From: Kitasatospora azatica KCTC 9699
GTDB lineage: Bacteria > Actinomycetota > Actinomycetes > Streptomycetales > Streptomycetaceae
Assembly: GCF_000744785.1 (NCBI RefSeq)
Contig: NZ_JQMO01000003.1
Coordinates: forward strand, 2,108,001 to 2,172,000
Reading direction: 5' to 3'
DNA: 64,000 nucleotides
Shown here: piece by piece, positions 8,116-16,715 of the stretch
Layout of the letters: every line of letters begins with the position of its first letter
How positions within the stretch are numbered: position 1 is the first letter of the stretch
The notes under the pieces: model-generated
What the model saw: only the letters and a program-made list of their open reading frames with translations
Database searches by the model: none
Told to the model about the DNA's origin: nothing
Translations under genes and position numbers: made by a program

Positions 8116-9951
8116 GTGCGGATCAAGCCACGCCAGCAGCTGCTGGAGATCTGGGAGGCGGTCGCCGACCAGCTGCAGCACCACGGCCTGGAGCACGCGG
8201 TGGAGGGCACCGAGCCCAACAGCGTCAGTGAGACCGAACGGCTGCTCTGCCTGCTGTATCCGGCCACCGAGGTGCCGGCGCTGCGCCTGGACGTGCCGGA
8301 CGAGACCGCGGACGACGTGCTGGCCGCGCTGCGCAAACTCGGCGACAGCGTGGAGATCCCGCGCGCCCTGCTGAACGGCATCACCGAGTACTTCGACCGG
8401 AACACCGTCGGCGGCGCGCCGGTCTTCGCGGGGGGCGACTACTACGACTCCTACGAGCCCGGGGTGGAGGTGACCGAGGAGCAGCGGATGCTCGGCGTGG
8501 TCGACTCCTACTCGCTGTCGATCACCCTCTGCCTGGCCACCCTCGGCTTCCTCAAGGTGTTCAGCCGCGGCCTGAGCCGCCCGGACCTGCGCCGCCGCGC
8601 GGACGAGCTGGCGGCCGCCACCAATGTGCGGCTCTCCGCCGCGATGGTCGCCCTGCTGCGCAGTTTCTCGGTGAGCGCCTTCGAGGTGGACTCGCCGGAA
8701 GGCCGGTCGCTCTGCTCGCTGCTGAACCGCTCGGGCGAGTCCAACCGCGTGGTGGTCGAGCAGTTGCAGCGCCGGCTGCGGCCGCTGCGCGCCACCATCC
8801 GCGACTACTTCACCATCGGCCTGACCTCCACCGACGCGCTGGAGAACGAGAACCTGCTCTTCGAGTGCGGCTGGTCCTGGGGGATCGTCGACGGCGCGCC
8901 GCCGATCCAGACCAGCGAGGAGGTCGGCCCGCAGGAGCCGGGGCTCGCACAGGACGCGCCGTACCTCTACTTCACCGTGGTGGCGCTGGACGGCATCGCC
9001 GACCTGTTCTCCGACCGCACCCTGACCCTCGGCCTGCTCAACGAGGAACAGCAGCGGCTGGCCCAGGCGCTGCGGCTGCGCTGGGAGCTGACCCAGCGGT
9101 ACTGGTCGGCGCTGGCCCGGTTCGACGACCAGGCCTGGCCGCTGGAGAACATTCCCTGGCGCACCACGGACCGTCAGGAGTCGCTCTACTTCAGTCTGCT
9201 GGTCAGTTCCATCCTGGTGCAGGACCTGGTCCGCCGGCGGGCGCCGGACACCGACCTGGCCCGTACCGTCGCGGTGCTGGAGGAGCTGGCGGTGCGGTCC
9301 AAGACCACCCGTCGGATGGTGCCGGGGGACGCCGCGCTGGCCCTGCACAGTCCGGGGGTCGGGCTGACCCTGCAGGGCAGCGAGCGGCTCGGTCCGCTGC
9401 TGCGCTGGTCGGTCACCGACTTCTCGGCCCAGCTGCTCAAGCGCACCATCCAACTCGGCGGCCTGTCACAGAACATCACCTCGCACGACCGGCTGCTGCG
9501 GCTGGCCGAGTCGGTGATGGACCACCTCTGGGAGCGCCGGATCGGCTCCGGGGAGAACGCCAAGCTCTGGGACGACCTGAGCCCGGTCTCGCCGGACGTC
9601 GAGGAGCACGGGCAGGTGCTCTCCTGGTCGATGACCGAGCGGATGGTGGAGGCGCTGATCGCGGCCGCCAACCTGATCGAGCAGACCCCGATCCGCAGCT
9701 CCCGACTGACCGAGCTGGCCACCGACCTGCTCAGCGAGGCCGACCACCTGTTGGACAAGGAGGTGATGGAGGCCTCCGGCGGCGGGTTCGTCTCGGTCCT
9801 CAACACGCTGCGCCAGTCCGAGGCCAGGCTGCAGCGGGCCCGCCGGCTGCTCCGTGACCGGCCGGGCACCGCCTGCACGCTGGCCCTGCAGGTCCTCGCC
9901 TCGCTGGACGAGTTGGCCGCGGCGCGCCGCACGGCATCCCGGGGGTACTGA
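8116..9951 (+). CDS. SCO2524-family protein of unknown function
   Basis: A 611-residue soluble protein starting at GTG 8116, with no signal peptide or clear transmembrane helix. It is rich in Leu/Arg/Glu and probably all-helical. It has conserved-looking stretches such as DYYDSYEPGVEVTEEQRMLG, DSYSLSITLCLATLGFLKVF, ENENLLFECGWSWG and WPLENIPWRTTDRQESLYFS, but no catalytic signature I recognise. Its place between the methyltransferase and the variant P-loop protein (only 3 bp before the latter) matches the SCO2524 family as I remember it. It is the largest protein of the operon and may be the scaffold of a complex. Function unknown. Confidence 0.82.
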   Translation: MRIKPRQQLLEIWEAVADQLQHHGLEHAVEGTEPNSVSETERLLCLLYPATEVPALRLDVPDETADDVLAALRKLGDSVEIPRALLNGITEYFDRNTVGGAPVFAGGDYYDSYEPGVEVTEEQRMLGVVDSYSLSITLCLATLGFLKVFSRGLSRPDLRRRADELAAATNVRLSAAMVALLRSFSVSAFEVDSPEGRSLCSLLNRSGESNRVVVEQLQRRLRPLRATIRDYFTIGLTSTDALENENLLFECGWSWGIVDGAPPIQTSEEVGPQEPGLAQDAPYLYFTVVALDGIADLFSDRTLTLGLLNEEQQRLAQALRLRWELTQRYWSALARFDDQAWPLENIPWRTTDRQESLYFSLLVSSILVQDLVRRRAPDTDLARTVAVLEELAVRSKTTRRMVPGDAALALHSPGVGLTLQGSERLGPLLRWSVTDFSAQLLKRTIQLGGLSQNITSHDRLLRLAESVMDHLWERRIGSGENAKLWDDLSPVSPDVEEHGQVLSWSMTERMVEALIAAANLIEQTPIRSSRLTELATDLLSEADHLLDKEVMEASGGGFVSVLNTLRQSEARLQRARRLLRDRPGTACTLALQVLASLDELAAARRTASRGY

Positions 9952-9954
9952 GCC

Positions 9955-10875
9955 GTGCTGATCTTCGCGACCTCGGACAAGGGCGGCACCGGTCGCTCCG
10001 TGACCAGTGCCAACGTCGCCTACCGCCGCGCCCTGGACGGCGACGACGTCTGCTACCTGGACTTCGACTTCGGCTCGCCCACCAGCGCCGCCGTCTTCGA
10101 CGTGCCGACGGCGCTGCGCGGCGTCGACGAACTCGGCCTGCACTCCTACCTGCGCGGCGAGGTGGCCGAGCCGCGCCGGGTGGACGTCTGGGCCGAGTCG
10201 GAGAGCCCGGCGCTGCGCCCGCGCCCGCCCGGCTCCGGCCAGCTGGTGCTGCTGCCCGGCGACCGGGGCGGCGGCGAGTTCGTGCTCGGCCCGGACATGG
10301 TGCGCCGCTGCGTGGACCTCTTCCTGCGGCTGGAGGAGGAGTTCGAGATCATCCTGGTCGACCTCAGCGCCGGCCGGTCCTACGCCGCCCAGCTGGCGCT
10401 GGAGGCCACCTCGCTGCCGGAGTTGGCCCAACTCACCGCGCGGTGGCTGGTGTTCCACCGCTGGACTCGCCAACACATCATCGCCGCAGCCGGGTTGGTC
10501 TACGGCGAGCGGGGAATCATGGCAACCGGGACGTCCCGCGGACACGACGAACAGCAGATGCGGGAGTCCATCCGGTTCGTCAGAGCGGCCGTGCCGGATG
10601 CCAGATCGCCGATGTTCACCGACCTGCGCCCGGCCCAGGCGCAGTGGCTGAGCATCTGCCACGACGAGCTGACCAAACTGGCCGCCCAGTACCGCCTGGG
10701 GCCCTCCAGGACCCTGGGCACCGTGCCGCTGGACCCGGTGCTGCAGTGGCGCGAGCAGCTGATCACCGACGACGACGTACTGCTCAGCCAGGTCGCCAAC
10801 CTGGAGACGGCGCAGGCCTTCGCCGACCTCGCCGCCGCGCTGACCGACCAGCCGCGCTGGGAGTCACCGCTGTGA
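9955..10875 (+). CDS. SCO2523-family variant P-loop (MinD/ParA-like) protein
   Basis: A 306-residue protein starting at GTG 9955. The N terminus has a deviant Walker A of the MinD/ParA/SRP class, SDKGGTGRSVTSANVAYR. The signature lysine (K9) is kept, but the P-loop lysine is replaced by arginine (R14). The Walker A' region (CYLDFDFGSPTSAAVF) and a Walker B-like strand (FEIILVDLSAGRS) are present. The C-terminal half is specific to the family. This matches what is called the SCO2523 family variant P-loop protein. It may still bind nucleotide, but standard hydrolysis should be altered. Proteins of this class usually position or switch partner complexes, which here would be the adjoining SCO2524/2522/2521-type proteins (inference). 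Confidence 0.87.
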   Translation: MLIFATSDKGGTGRSVTSANVAYRRALDGDDVCYLDFDFGSPTSAAVFDVPTALRGVDELGLHSYLRGEVAEPRRVDVWAESESPALRPRPPGSGQLVLLPGDRGGGEFVLGPDMVRRCVDLFLRLEEEFEIILVDLSAGRSYAAQLALEATSLPELAQLTARWLVFHRWTRQHIIAAAGLVYGERGIMATGTSRGHDEQQMRESIRFVRAAVPDARSPMFTDLRPAQAQWLSICHDELTKLAAQYRLGPSRTLGTVPLDPVLQWREQLITDDDVLLSQVANLETAQAFADLAAALTDQPRWESPL

Positions 10876-10907
10876 GCTGGGGCTGAGGGGGGGGAGGGAC
10901 GGCACTG

Positions 10908-11861
10908 ATGGACACCACTTTCCGGGAGGCATCCGCCGACCCGCGCACGACAGCTGTACCACTGGCCCATCTCTCGCTGGAGCTGGGCCACCTCTACATG
11001 GACGACTTCGCGGCCGGCCCGGCCCGCCTGCGTGAGCAGTTCGCCCGGGTCCGGCCCTGGGCCGACGCGGCCCGGCTGGCCTGCAGCGCCCCGCCGGGGC
11101 GCCGGCCGCGGATCAGCACCTGTTTCCTGGTCGACGACTACTTCACCCGGTTCTCCTCGCCCGCCGAGGTGGTGCCGCAGATCATCGAGCAGGCCGCCGA
11201 GTCCGGCCTGGTGATCGACTACCTGGCGCGCGAGTCGGCCTGTGCCGAGGCCGGCCAGGTGCGCCCTGCCCAGCTGGTCGAGGCCCGGCTGGTGCAGTCC
11301 CCGCCGCCCGGCAGCAACGGCTCGCGCCCGCCCGCCACCGAGTCCGGCTGGCTCAGCAACGGCGAGCGCTCACCCGCCGACGGCCTGGCCGAGGCGATGA
11401 TGCCCACCGCCGGCTGGCAGCCGCCGCGCGAGATCGAGGCCCGGCGGCACTCGGTCTTCCTGGACGTCGAGCTCTGGGACGAGCAGCCGGGCCGGCGCAC
11501 CTGGTCCTGCCCGTTCCTGGCCGCCGTCTGGCAGCTGCTGCGGCTCGGCCTGCTGCGCGACCAGGGGCAGGAGGTGCTGCGCCCGGTGGCGCGCGCCGAC
11601 GCCTTCCCGGGCTCCTGGGACGAGCTGCCGCCGCTGCTGCGGCTCAACCCGGGCGCCGCGCCGTTCGCCGCCTACCGCACCGTCTCGGTGCTGGCCTCCC
11701 GGTTCCTGCCGATCGAGCACGCGGTCAAGGTGATCCTGGACCAGTGGTCGCCGGAGGAGGCGGTGCTCGGCCAACTCGCCGAGCGGGCCCGGCAGGAGGG
11801 GGTCAGCCTGCCGGAGGACGTGCGCGAGCGGGTCGGCTACGTCTTCCACGGTCCGTCATGA
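10908..11861 (+). CDS. SCO2522-family protein of unknown function
   Basis: A 317-residue protein from ATG 10908. It has LAHLSLELGHLYMDDF at the start, ISTCFLVDDYFTRFSSPAEVVPQII and ACAEAGQVRPAQLVEARL in the middle, a variable Gly/Ser/Pro segment (about residues 125-160), and a conserved-looking end (VSVLASRFLPIEHAVKVILDQW). LVDDYF and the paired acidic residues could bind metal, but no known enzyme motif is visible. Its stop overlaps the start of the next gene by four bases (ATGA), so the two products are probably made in fixed ratio. Family assignment rests on recollection and on gene order. Confidence 0.8.
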   Translation: MDTTFREASADPRTTAVPLAHLSLELGHLYMDDFAAGPARLREQFARVRPWADAARLACSAPPGRRPRISTCFLVDDYFTRFSSPAEVVPQIIEQAAESGLVIDYLARESACAEAGQVRPAQLVEARLVQSPPPGSNGSRPPATESGWLSNGERSPADGLAEAMMPTAGWQPPREIEARRHSVFLDVELWDEQPGRRTWSCPFLAAVWQLLRLGLLRDQGQEVLRPVARADAFPGSWDELPPLLRLNPGAAPFAAYRTVSVLASRFLPIEHAVKVILDQWSPEEAVLGQLAERARQEGVSLPEDVRERVGYVFHGPS

Positions 11862-12832
11862 CCGCCGGGCTGCTGCTGGGCGAGGTGCGGACCGGCCTGC
11901 TGCAGCACTCCGTGGAGCTGCCGCGCGCCGCCGCGCTGCAGCTGCTGCACCTGCGCCACGGCGAACGGGTGCGCAGCTCCAGCCGGCCGAACAGCCAGGT
12001 CCGCTCGGCCGATCTGCTGACCGGTGTGGACTGCCCGCTGCCCACCGGCTCGCGGCGCGCGGTGCGCGGGATCGGCACCGCACTGGCGCACGCCGTGCTC
12101 ACCGAGGGCCGGGTGCTGCAGGCCTCGGTCCGGGTGCGGATCGGCGGACCTTCCGAGGCGGGCAGCAGCAGTCTGCGGCTGCCCTGGGGCCACTACCTGG
12201 CCCGCCCGGGCACGGTGGAGCCGACCGGCCCGTGCGGGCTGGACGACCTGGCCGAGGGGTTCCTGGCCGCCGACGCGCCGTCCGGTTCGCTACTGGACCT
12301 CGGTGCGATCGCCGAGCGGCTGCTCACCGACCTGGGCAAGCTGACGGACCTTCAGGGCCGACCGCTGGTGGACCGCCGGGCACCGTTCCGCTCGCGCCGC
12401 ACCCGGCTGCTCTGGACGGCCGTCGAGGGCAGTCAGGCCGGCGCTCACTTCACCATCGAGGACGGCACCCTGCGCACCCTGCGGCTCACCCTGGAACGGG
12501 TGGACCCGGTGGCGGTGGCCGCCTTCTGCGAGGACCTGGCCCTGCACGACTGGCTGCTGACCACCCTGGTCCAGCTGATCGAACGCAGCGGCCTGGGCTC
12601 GGCGCCCGGCGCCGAGCCCGTACTGCGGCTGCGTCCGGCCGTGAACCACCTGCTGCACCTGTGGATGCCCGGGGCCCGGGTGGACCGGGCGCTCGCCCCG
12701 GTCTGGGGGGACCTGGAAACGAGCCCGGGCTTCTCCCGACAGTGGGCGGTGGCCGTCCAGCGCATCCGCGACCAACTCGCGCTGCAGGCCGTCGGCCTGT
12801 CCGCGCACTCCTACCAGGGGACTGATCGATAG
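11858..12832 (+). CDS. SCO2521-family protein of unknown function
   Basis: A 324-residue protein starting at ATG 11858, overlapping the previous stop by ATGA. It has GEVRTGLLQHSVELPRAAALQLL at the start, VRIGGPSEAGSSSLRLPWGHYLA in the middle and AFCEDLALHDWLLTTLVQLIER near the end. It looks soluble and has no signal peptide or recognised catalytic motif. The gene order methyltransferase-2524-2523-2522-2521 is the reason for the family call. The next gene, for a membrane-anchored protein, starts 28 bp downstream and is probably in the same transcript. Confidence 0.8.
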   Translation: MTAGLLLGEVRTGLLQHSVELPRAAALQLLHLRHGERVRSSSRPNSQVRSADLLTGVDCPLPTGSRRAVRGIGTALAHAVLTEGRVLQASVRVRIGGPSEAGSSSLRLPWGHYLARPGTVEPTGPCGLDDLAEGFLAADAPSGSLLDLGAIAERLLTDLGKLTDLQGRPLVDRRAPFRSRRTRLLWTAVEGSQAGAHFTIEDGTLRTLRLTLERVDPVAVAAFCEDLALHDWLLTTLVQLIERSGLGSAPGAEPVLRLRPAVNHLLHLWMPGARVDRALAPVWGDLETSPGFSRQWAVAVQRIRDQLALQAVGLSAHSYQGTDR

Positions 12833-12860
12833 TCCGACCAGAAGTACCGGGGGGCTCCAC

Positions 12861-13787
12861 ATGGCACACGTACCGCCGCTGCTCCGCAAGATCCTGACCA
12901 CCACGCTGTCCGGTGGCGCCACACTGACCATCACCCTGCTCAGCAAGCAGCAGACGATCACCAGCATCAACCTGTCCGTACTGGTCGGCGGGGTGGCGCT
13001 GCTGATCGAGTTCCTGCTGGAGTTCGAGGCCCGGGTGGCCTCCGTCGAGGCGACCGTGGAGGCCCGCACCAAGGACATGCAGCGGATCGTCGACGAGGGC
13101 TTCGTCCGGGTCGGCAAGGCCACCGAGCTGTTCGAACGGCTGCGCAAGTCCCAGCTGGGCAACGGCGCGATGACCCAACTGGTGGACAACGCCTCGGGAC
13201 TGGGCACCGACAGCCCGGCGATCGTGCTCGGCTTCGCCCAGCGCGAGCTGCTCCGGACCGCCAAGCTGCTGCGCGACCTGCAGACCGACCAGGCCGCCTA
13301 CGACGGGGAGGACCACGACTGGCTGCTCACCCTCACGCACAGCGCCGGCGAGTCGATCGACGCGATCAGCACCGCCGTGGACATCGGCTTCTGGAGCACC
13401 GAGCTGGGCCGCCGCTACTTCGACGCCCAGCGCACCGCGGTCAGCCGCGGGGTGCCGGTGCGCCGGGTCTTCGTGCTGCAGAGCGCCGACGAGCAGACCG
13501 TGGACGAGATCCACCGGGTGGCCCACTACCAGGCGAGCCAGGGAGTGAACGTCAAGATCGTGGCGGTGCGCGACCTGCCGACCCAGGCCCGGCGGCCGAT
13601 GTCCGACTTCATCCTGTTCGACGGCGGGATCAGCTACGAGGTCAGCAGCGACGCGGTGGGCGGCCCGTTCGAACCGATGGTCGCCAGCACCATGCTGGTG
13701 CTCAGTCCGCAAACGCTGACCAGCCGCAAGCAGCGCTTCGCCTACCTGTGGGACGTCGCTCAGTCCGTCACCCAGCCCACCCCGTAG
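12861..13787 (+). CDS. Membrane-anchored coiled-coil protein with PLD-like C-terminal domain, sixth gene of SCO2525-type operon
   Basis: A 308-residue protein from ATG 12861. Two hydrophobic segments near the N terminus (about residues 12-28 and 33-52) are followed by a short coiled coil (EFEARVASVEATVEARTKDMQRI), a linker, and a C-terminal domain with ESIDAISTAVDIGFWSTELG, AVSRGVPVRRVFVLQ, ASQGVNVKIVAV and FILFDGGISYEV. The order of helix, RGVPVRRVFV strand, GVNVKIV strand and FILFDG strand resembles half of a phospholipase D-like fold, but I see no HKD motif, so it may bind a ligand rather than cut it. It would tie the soluble SCO2521-2525-type proteins to the membrane. It ends 54 bp before the flavoprotein gene. 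Confidence 0.78.
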   Translation: MAHVPPLLRKILTTTLSGGATLTITLLSKQQTITSINLSVLVGGVALLIEFLLEFEARVASVEATVEARTKDMQRIVDEGFVRVGKATELFERLRKSQLGNGAMTQLVDNASGLGTDSPAIVLGFAQRELLRTAKLLRDLQTDQAAYDGEDHDWLLTLTHSAGESIDAISTAVDIGFWSTELGRRYFDAQRTAVSRGVPVRRVFVLQSADEQTVDEIHRVAHYQASQGVNVKIVAVRDLPTQARRPMSDFILFDGGISYEVSSDAVGGPFEPMVASTMLVLSPQTLTSRKQRFAYLWDVAQSVTQPTP

Positions 13788-13841
13788 ACTGCCGAGGACC
13801 GTTCAGCTGAGCCTTGGCAAGTGCTTTGGAGTGTGCCCATC

Positions 13842-15125
13842 GTGACCGAGAACGCCGTCGAGAGCGCTGCCGACGTCATCGTGGTCGGCGCCGGCCCGGC
13901 TGGCTCGGCCACCGCGTACTACCTGGCCCAGGCCGGGCTGGACGTACTGCTGCTGGAGAAGACGGAGTTCCCGCGCGAGAAGGTCTGCGGCGACGGTCTG
14001 ACCCCGCGCGCCACCAAGCAGCTGGTGGACATGGGCATCGACGTGTCCACCGAGAACGGCTGGCTGCACAACAAGGGCCTGCGGATCATCGGCGGCGGGG
14101 TCCGGCTGGAGCTGGACTGGCCGGAGCTGTCCTCCTTCCCGGACTACGGACTGGTCCGCAAGCGCGCCGACTTCGACGAGATGCTGGCCCGTCAGGCCGA
14201 GAAGGCCGGCGCCCGGCTGTACGAGAAGTGCAACGTCTCCGGCCCGGTGCTGGACGACCGGACCGGCCGGATCACCGGCGTGACCGCCAAGCTCGGCCCC
14301 GAGAAGCGCGAAGTCGTCTTCCACGCCCCGCTGGTGGTCGCCGCCGACGGCAACTCCACCCGGCTCTCGCTGGCCATGGGCCTGCACCGGCGCGAGGACC
14401 GGCCGATGGGCGTGGCCTACCGCACCTACTTCACCTCGCCCCGGGCCAGTGACGACTACCTGGAGTCCTGGCTCGAGCTGTGGGACACCCGCGGCCGGGA
14501 GAAGAAGCTGCTGCCCGGTTACGGCTGGATCTTCGGGATGGGCGACGGCACCTCCAACGTGGGCCTGGGCATCCTGGACTCCTCGCCGGCCTTCGGCGAG
14601 CTGGACTGGCGCGAGGTGCTCAAGTCCTGGTGCGCCTCGATGCCCGCGGAGTGGGGCTACACGCCGGAGAACATGACCGACCCGATCCGCGGCGCGGCGC
14701 TGCCGATGGCCTTCAACCGGCAGCCGCACTACACCCGCGGCCTGCTGCTGGTCGGCGACGCGGGCGGCATGGTCAACCCGTTCAACGGCGAGGGCATCGC
14801 CTATGCGATGGAATCCGGCCAGCTCGCCGCCCGCACCGTCATCCAGGCGCAGGCCCGGGTCACCGCCGGCGGCCGCGAGCGCGCCCTGCAGGCGTACCCC
14901 ACCGTCCTCAAGGACGTCTACGGCGGCTACTACACGCTCGGCCGCGCCTTCGTGAAGCTGATCGGCAACCCCAGGATCATGCAGATCGCCACCCAGCGCG
15001 GCCTGACCCACCCGATGCTGATGCGCTTCACCCTCAAGCTGCTCGCCAACCTGACCGACCCGCAGGGCGGCGACGCGATGGACCGCATCATCAACGGCCT
15101 GGCCAAGGTGGCCCCGAACGCCTGA
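13842..15125 (+). CDS. Geranylgeranyl reductase family FAD protein, probable menaquinone side-chain reductase
   Basis: A flavoprotein of 427 residues. The Rossmann motif is VIVVGAGPAGS (about residues 12-22), followed by EKTEFPREKVCGDGLTPRA, the family signature, and the second FAD block LLLVGDAGGMVNPFNGEGIAYAMESG. The family reduces isoprenoid double bonds (archaeal lipids, chlorophyll phytyl chain, and mycobacterial menaquinone by MenJ). Because mqnC, menG and a polyprenyl synthase are in the same window, reduction of the menaquinone tail is the likely job (inference). I chose GTG 13842 (VTENAVESAADV) over ATG 13821, which would add LWSVPI. The gene converges on the next one. Confidence 0.88.
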   Translation: MTENAVESAADVIVVGAGPAGSATAYYLAQAGLDVLLLEKTEFPREKVCGDGLTPRATKQLVDMGIDVSTENGWLHNKGLRIIGGGVRLELDWPELSSFPDYGLVRKRADFDEMLARQAEKAGARLYEKCNVSGPVLDDRTGRITGVTAKLGPEKREVVFHAPLVVAADGNSTRLSLAMGLHRREDRPMGVAYRTYFTSPRASDDYLESWLELWDTRGREKKLLPGYGWIFGMGDGTSNVGLGILDSSPAFGELDWREVLKSWCASMPAEWGYTPENMTDPIRGAALPMAFNRQPHYTRGLLLVGDAGGMVNPFNGEGIAYAMESGQLAARTVIQAQARVTAGGRERALQAYPTVLKDVYGGYYTLGRAFVKLIGNPRIMQIATQRGLTHPMLMRFTLKLLANLTDPQGGDAMDRIINGLAKVAPNA

Positions 15126-15142
15126 TGCCCCGAACGCCTGAC
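15111..15142. repeat. 16-bp direct repeat across a stop codon
   Basis: gccccgaacgcctgat (15111-15126) is followed at once by gccccgaacgcctgac (15127-15142). The first copy contains the last codons and TGA stop of the flavoprotein gene, so the duplication arose across the gene end without changing the protein. Confidence 0.85.
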
Positions 15143-15163
15143 CCGCCCGGTCTTTGGTGACCT

Positions 15164-15955
15164 TCAGCGGCCGGTCGCCGACTCCCAGTAGTTCGGGGTG
15201 CGCGGTGGCCGGGTCCGCAGGTCGGCGCGGACCTGCTGGGACAGGCGCAGGGTGTCGCGGCGGTTGAGGTGGGCGCCCAGGGCCGAGCCGAGCAGGAACG
15301 GCGCCAGCGAGGGGAGCTTGCGCAGCGAGCCACGGGCCAGTCGCCGGCTGACCTGCACGCGGACCCTGGCGCCCGCGCCCATGGTGAGGACACCGGTGGG
15401 CTTGAGCAGGCTGATGCTGTTGATCCCGCGTCGCTGGGCCCAGGCGCCGAGGTAGGCGGTGGTGCGGTCGAGCGTGCTGCCGATGGCGGCCTGGCCGTAG
15501 ACCTCGTGCAGCTCGGCGATCAGTTTGACCTCGACGGCCGCCACGGCGAGCAGTTCCGCCGCCAGTTCCGCCGTGATCGCGGCGGTGGGGACCACGGCCG
15601 CCGCGCCGACTCCGGCGCCGATCGCGGTGGTGGCCCGGGCGGCGCCGGTGACCAGGCGGTCGGCCAGCTCGTCCGGGGTGCGGGCCTTGGGGTGCTGGCG
15701 GCGCAGGGTGGCGAGGTCGCGGACGGGGATGCGCGGGGCGGTGGCGAGCAGCCGGTCGGCGAGGAACTGGCCGCCGGCGCTGGTACCGCGCACCGCGCCG
15801 TGGGTCAGGGTGCGGGCGAGCCGGCGCACGCCGACCCGGGCCGGGACTTCCGGGCGTTCCTCAGTGGCGAGTTCTCCCGCCAGCTCGGCGAGCTGCTGCT
15901 CGGGTTCGACCGGCTCGGTGCGCGTGCGGCTGCGAAGAATTCCCATGGTCACCAC
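15164..15955 (-). CDS. Conserved hypothetical protein, amphipathic/hydrophobic core
   Basis: A 263-residue protein I do not recognise firmly. It is basic, with an Ala/Val-rich hydrophobic middle (ATTAIGAGVGAAAVVPTAAITAELAAELLAVAAVEVKLIAELHEVYG) that may associate with a membrane, and flanking Arg-rich helices. GTG 15955 is preferred because GAGGG lies six bases upstream; an ATG two codons later is possible. It follows the TetR-type gene by 12 bp on the same strand and is likely co-transcribed with it. The layout is a little like EcsC-type proteins, but I would not assign it. Confidence 0.72.
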   Translation of the reverse strand: MVTMGILRSRTRTEPVEPEQQLAELAGELATEERPEVPARVGVRRLARTLTHGAVRGTSAGGQFLADRLLATAPRIPVRDLATLRRQHPKARTPDELADRLVTGAARATTAIGAGVGAAAVVPTAAITAELAAELLAVAAVEVKLIAELHEVYGQAAIGSTLDRTTAYLGAWAQRRGINSISLLKPTGVLTMGAGARVRVQVSRRLARGSLRKLPSLAPFLLGSALGAHLNRRDTLRLSQQVRADLRTRPPRTPNYWESATGR

Positions 15956-15967
15956 TCACCCTCTGGT

Positions 15968-16546
15968 TCACCTTCTGCTGCGGACCCCGTCCAGGGCGAT
16001 ACCCAGAACCCGGTCACGTTGCCCCTCATCGGGGAACGCGACCGAGCTGATCCCCGATACCAGCCGCAGCAGGTCGTCGATGCCGATGTCGGCCCGGACC
16101 TCGCCGGCCTGCTGCGCCCGCTCCAGCAGCGGGGAGCCCGCGTCGTACATCGACTGGCGGCAGGCCAGGAAGACGTCCGTCTCCTCACCGGCCAGCGCGT
16201 CGCGGATCGCGCGCTTGGTCTGGGTGTAGGCGACGAACCGGCGCAGCCATTCGGCCAGTGCCGGCCACGGCGGCTGCTCGGACAGCTCGGCGGCGAGCAG
16301 GCTCAGCTCGTTGACCTCGTTGGCGTAGACGGTCTCGAAGAGGTGCCGGCGGGTGGGGAAGTTGCGGTAGAGGGTGCCGATGCCGACGCCGGCGCGGCGG
16401 GCGATGTCCTCCAGTGAGGCTTCGGCGCCGTGCTCGGCGAAGGCCTCGCGGGCGGCGGCGAGCAGCGCGTCGAAGTTGCGGGCGGCGTCGGCGCGGCGGG
16501 GGCGCTGGGCCGCGAGGAACTCGCTGACGACGACCTGTTCCGGCAC
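15968..16546 (-). CDS. TetR/AcrR family transcriptional regulator
   Basis: A 192-residue regulator. The N-terminal DNA-binding domain is classical TetR: NFDALLAAAREAFAEHG, ASLEDIARRAGVGIGTLYRNF and PTRRHLFETVY (about residues 24-70). The rest is the ligand-binding and dimer domain. It starts at GTG 16546 with GCGAGG upstream. It is divergent from an MFS exporter gene, and the promoter between them carries two GGAGG-type palindromes. The standard reading is a repressor of the exporter, relieved by an exported compound. The ligand is unknown. Confidence 0.93.
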   Translation of the reverse strand: MPEQVVVSEFLAAQRPRRADAARNFDALLAAAREAFAEHGAEASLEDIARRAGVGIGTLYRNFPTRRHLFETVYANEVNELSLLAAELSEQPPWPALAEWLRRFVAYTQTKRAIRDALAGEETDVFLACRQSMYDAGSPLLERAQQAGEVRADIGIDDLLRLVSGISSVAFPDEGQRDRVLGIALDGVRSRR

Positions 16547-16572
16547 GGGGACCTCGCTTCGGGTGCTTCCGG

Positions 16573-16614
16573 TTGAACCGGAGGGATACCTCCGCTAATC
16601 TGGAGGCATGCCTC
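16573..16614 (+). promoter_or_regulatory. MFS gene promoter with two TetR-type operators
   Basis: TTGAAC (16573-16578) and TAATCT (16596-16601) are 17 bp apart and face the MFS gene. A near-perfect palindrome, GGAGGGATACCTCC (16580-16593), fills the spacer. A perfect 12-bp palindrome, GAGGCATGCCTC (16603-16614), lies just after the -10 box. The two share the GGAGG..CCTC arms, so one regulator, probably the divergent TetR protein, could bind both and block the promoter. Confidence 0.65.
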
Positions 16615-16715
16615 AACTTTAGCAGTGGGGCTCCTTCCTTGCCTCCCGTGCGTCTCTTGCACGCCTGTCTCCGCCTGTCTCCGCGTGTCTCCGTTCCGCG
16701 TCCAGAGAAGGTCCG

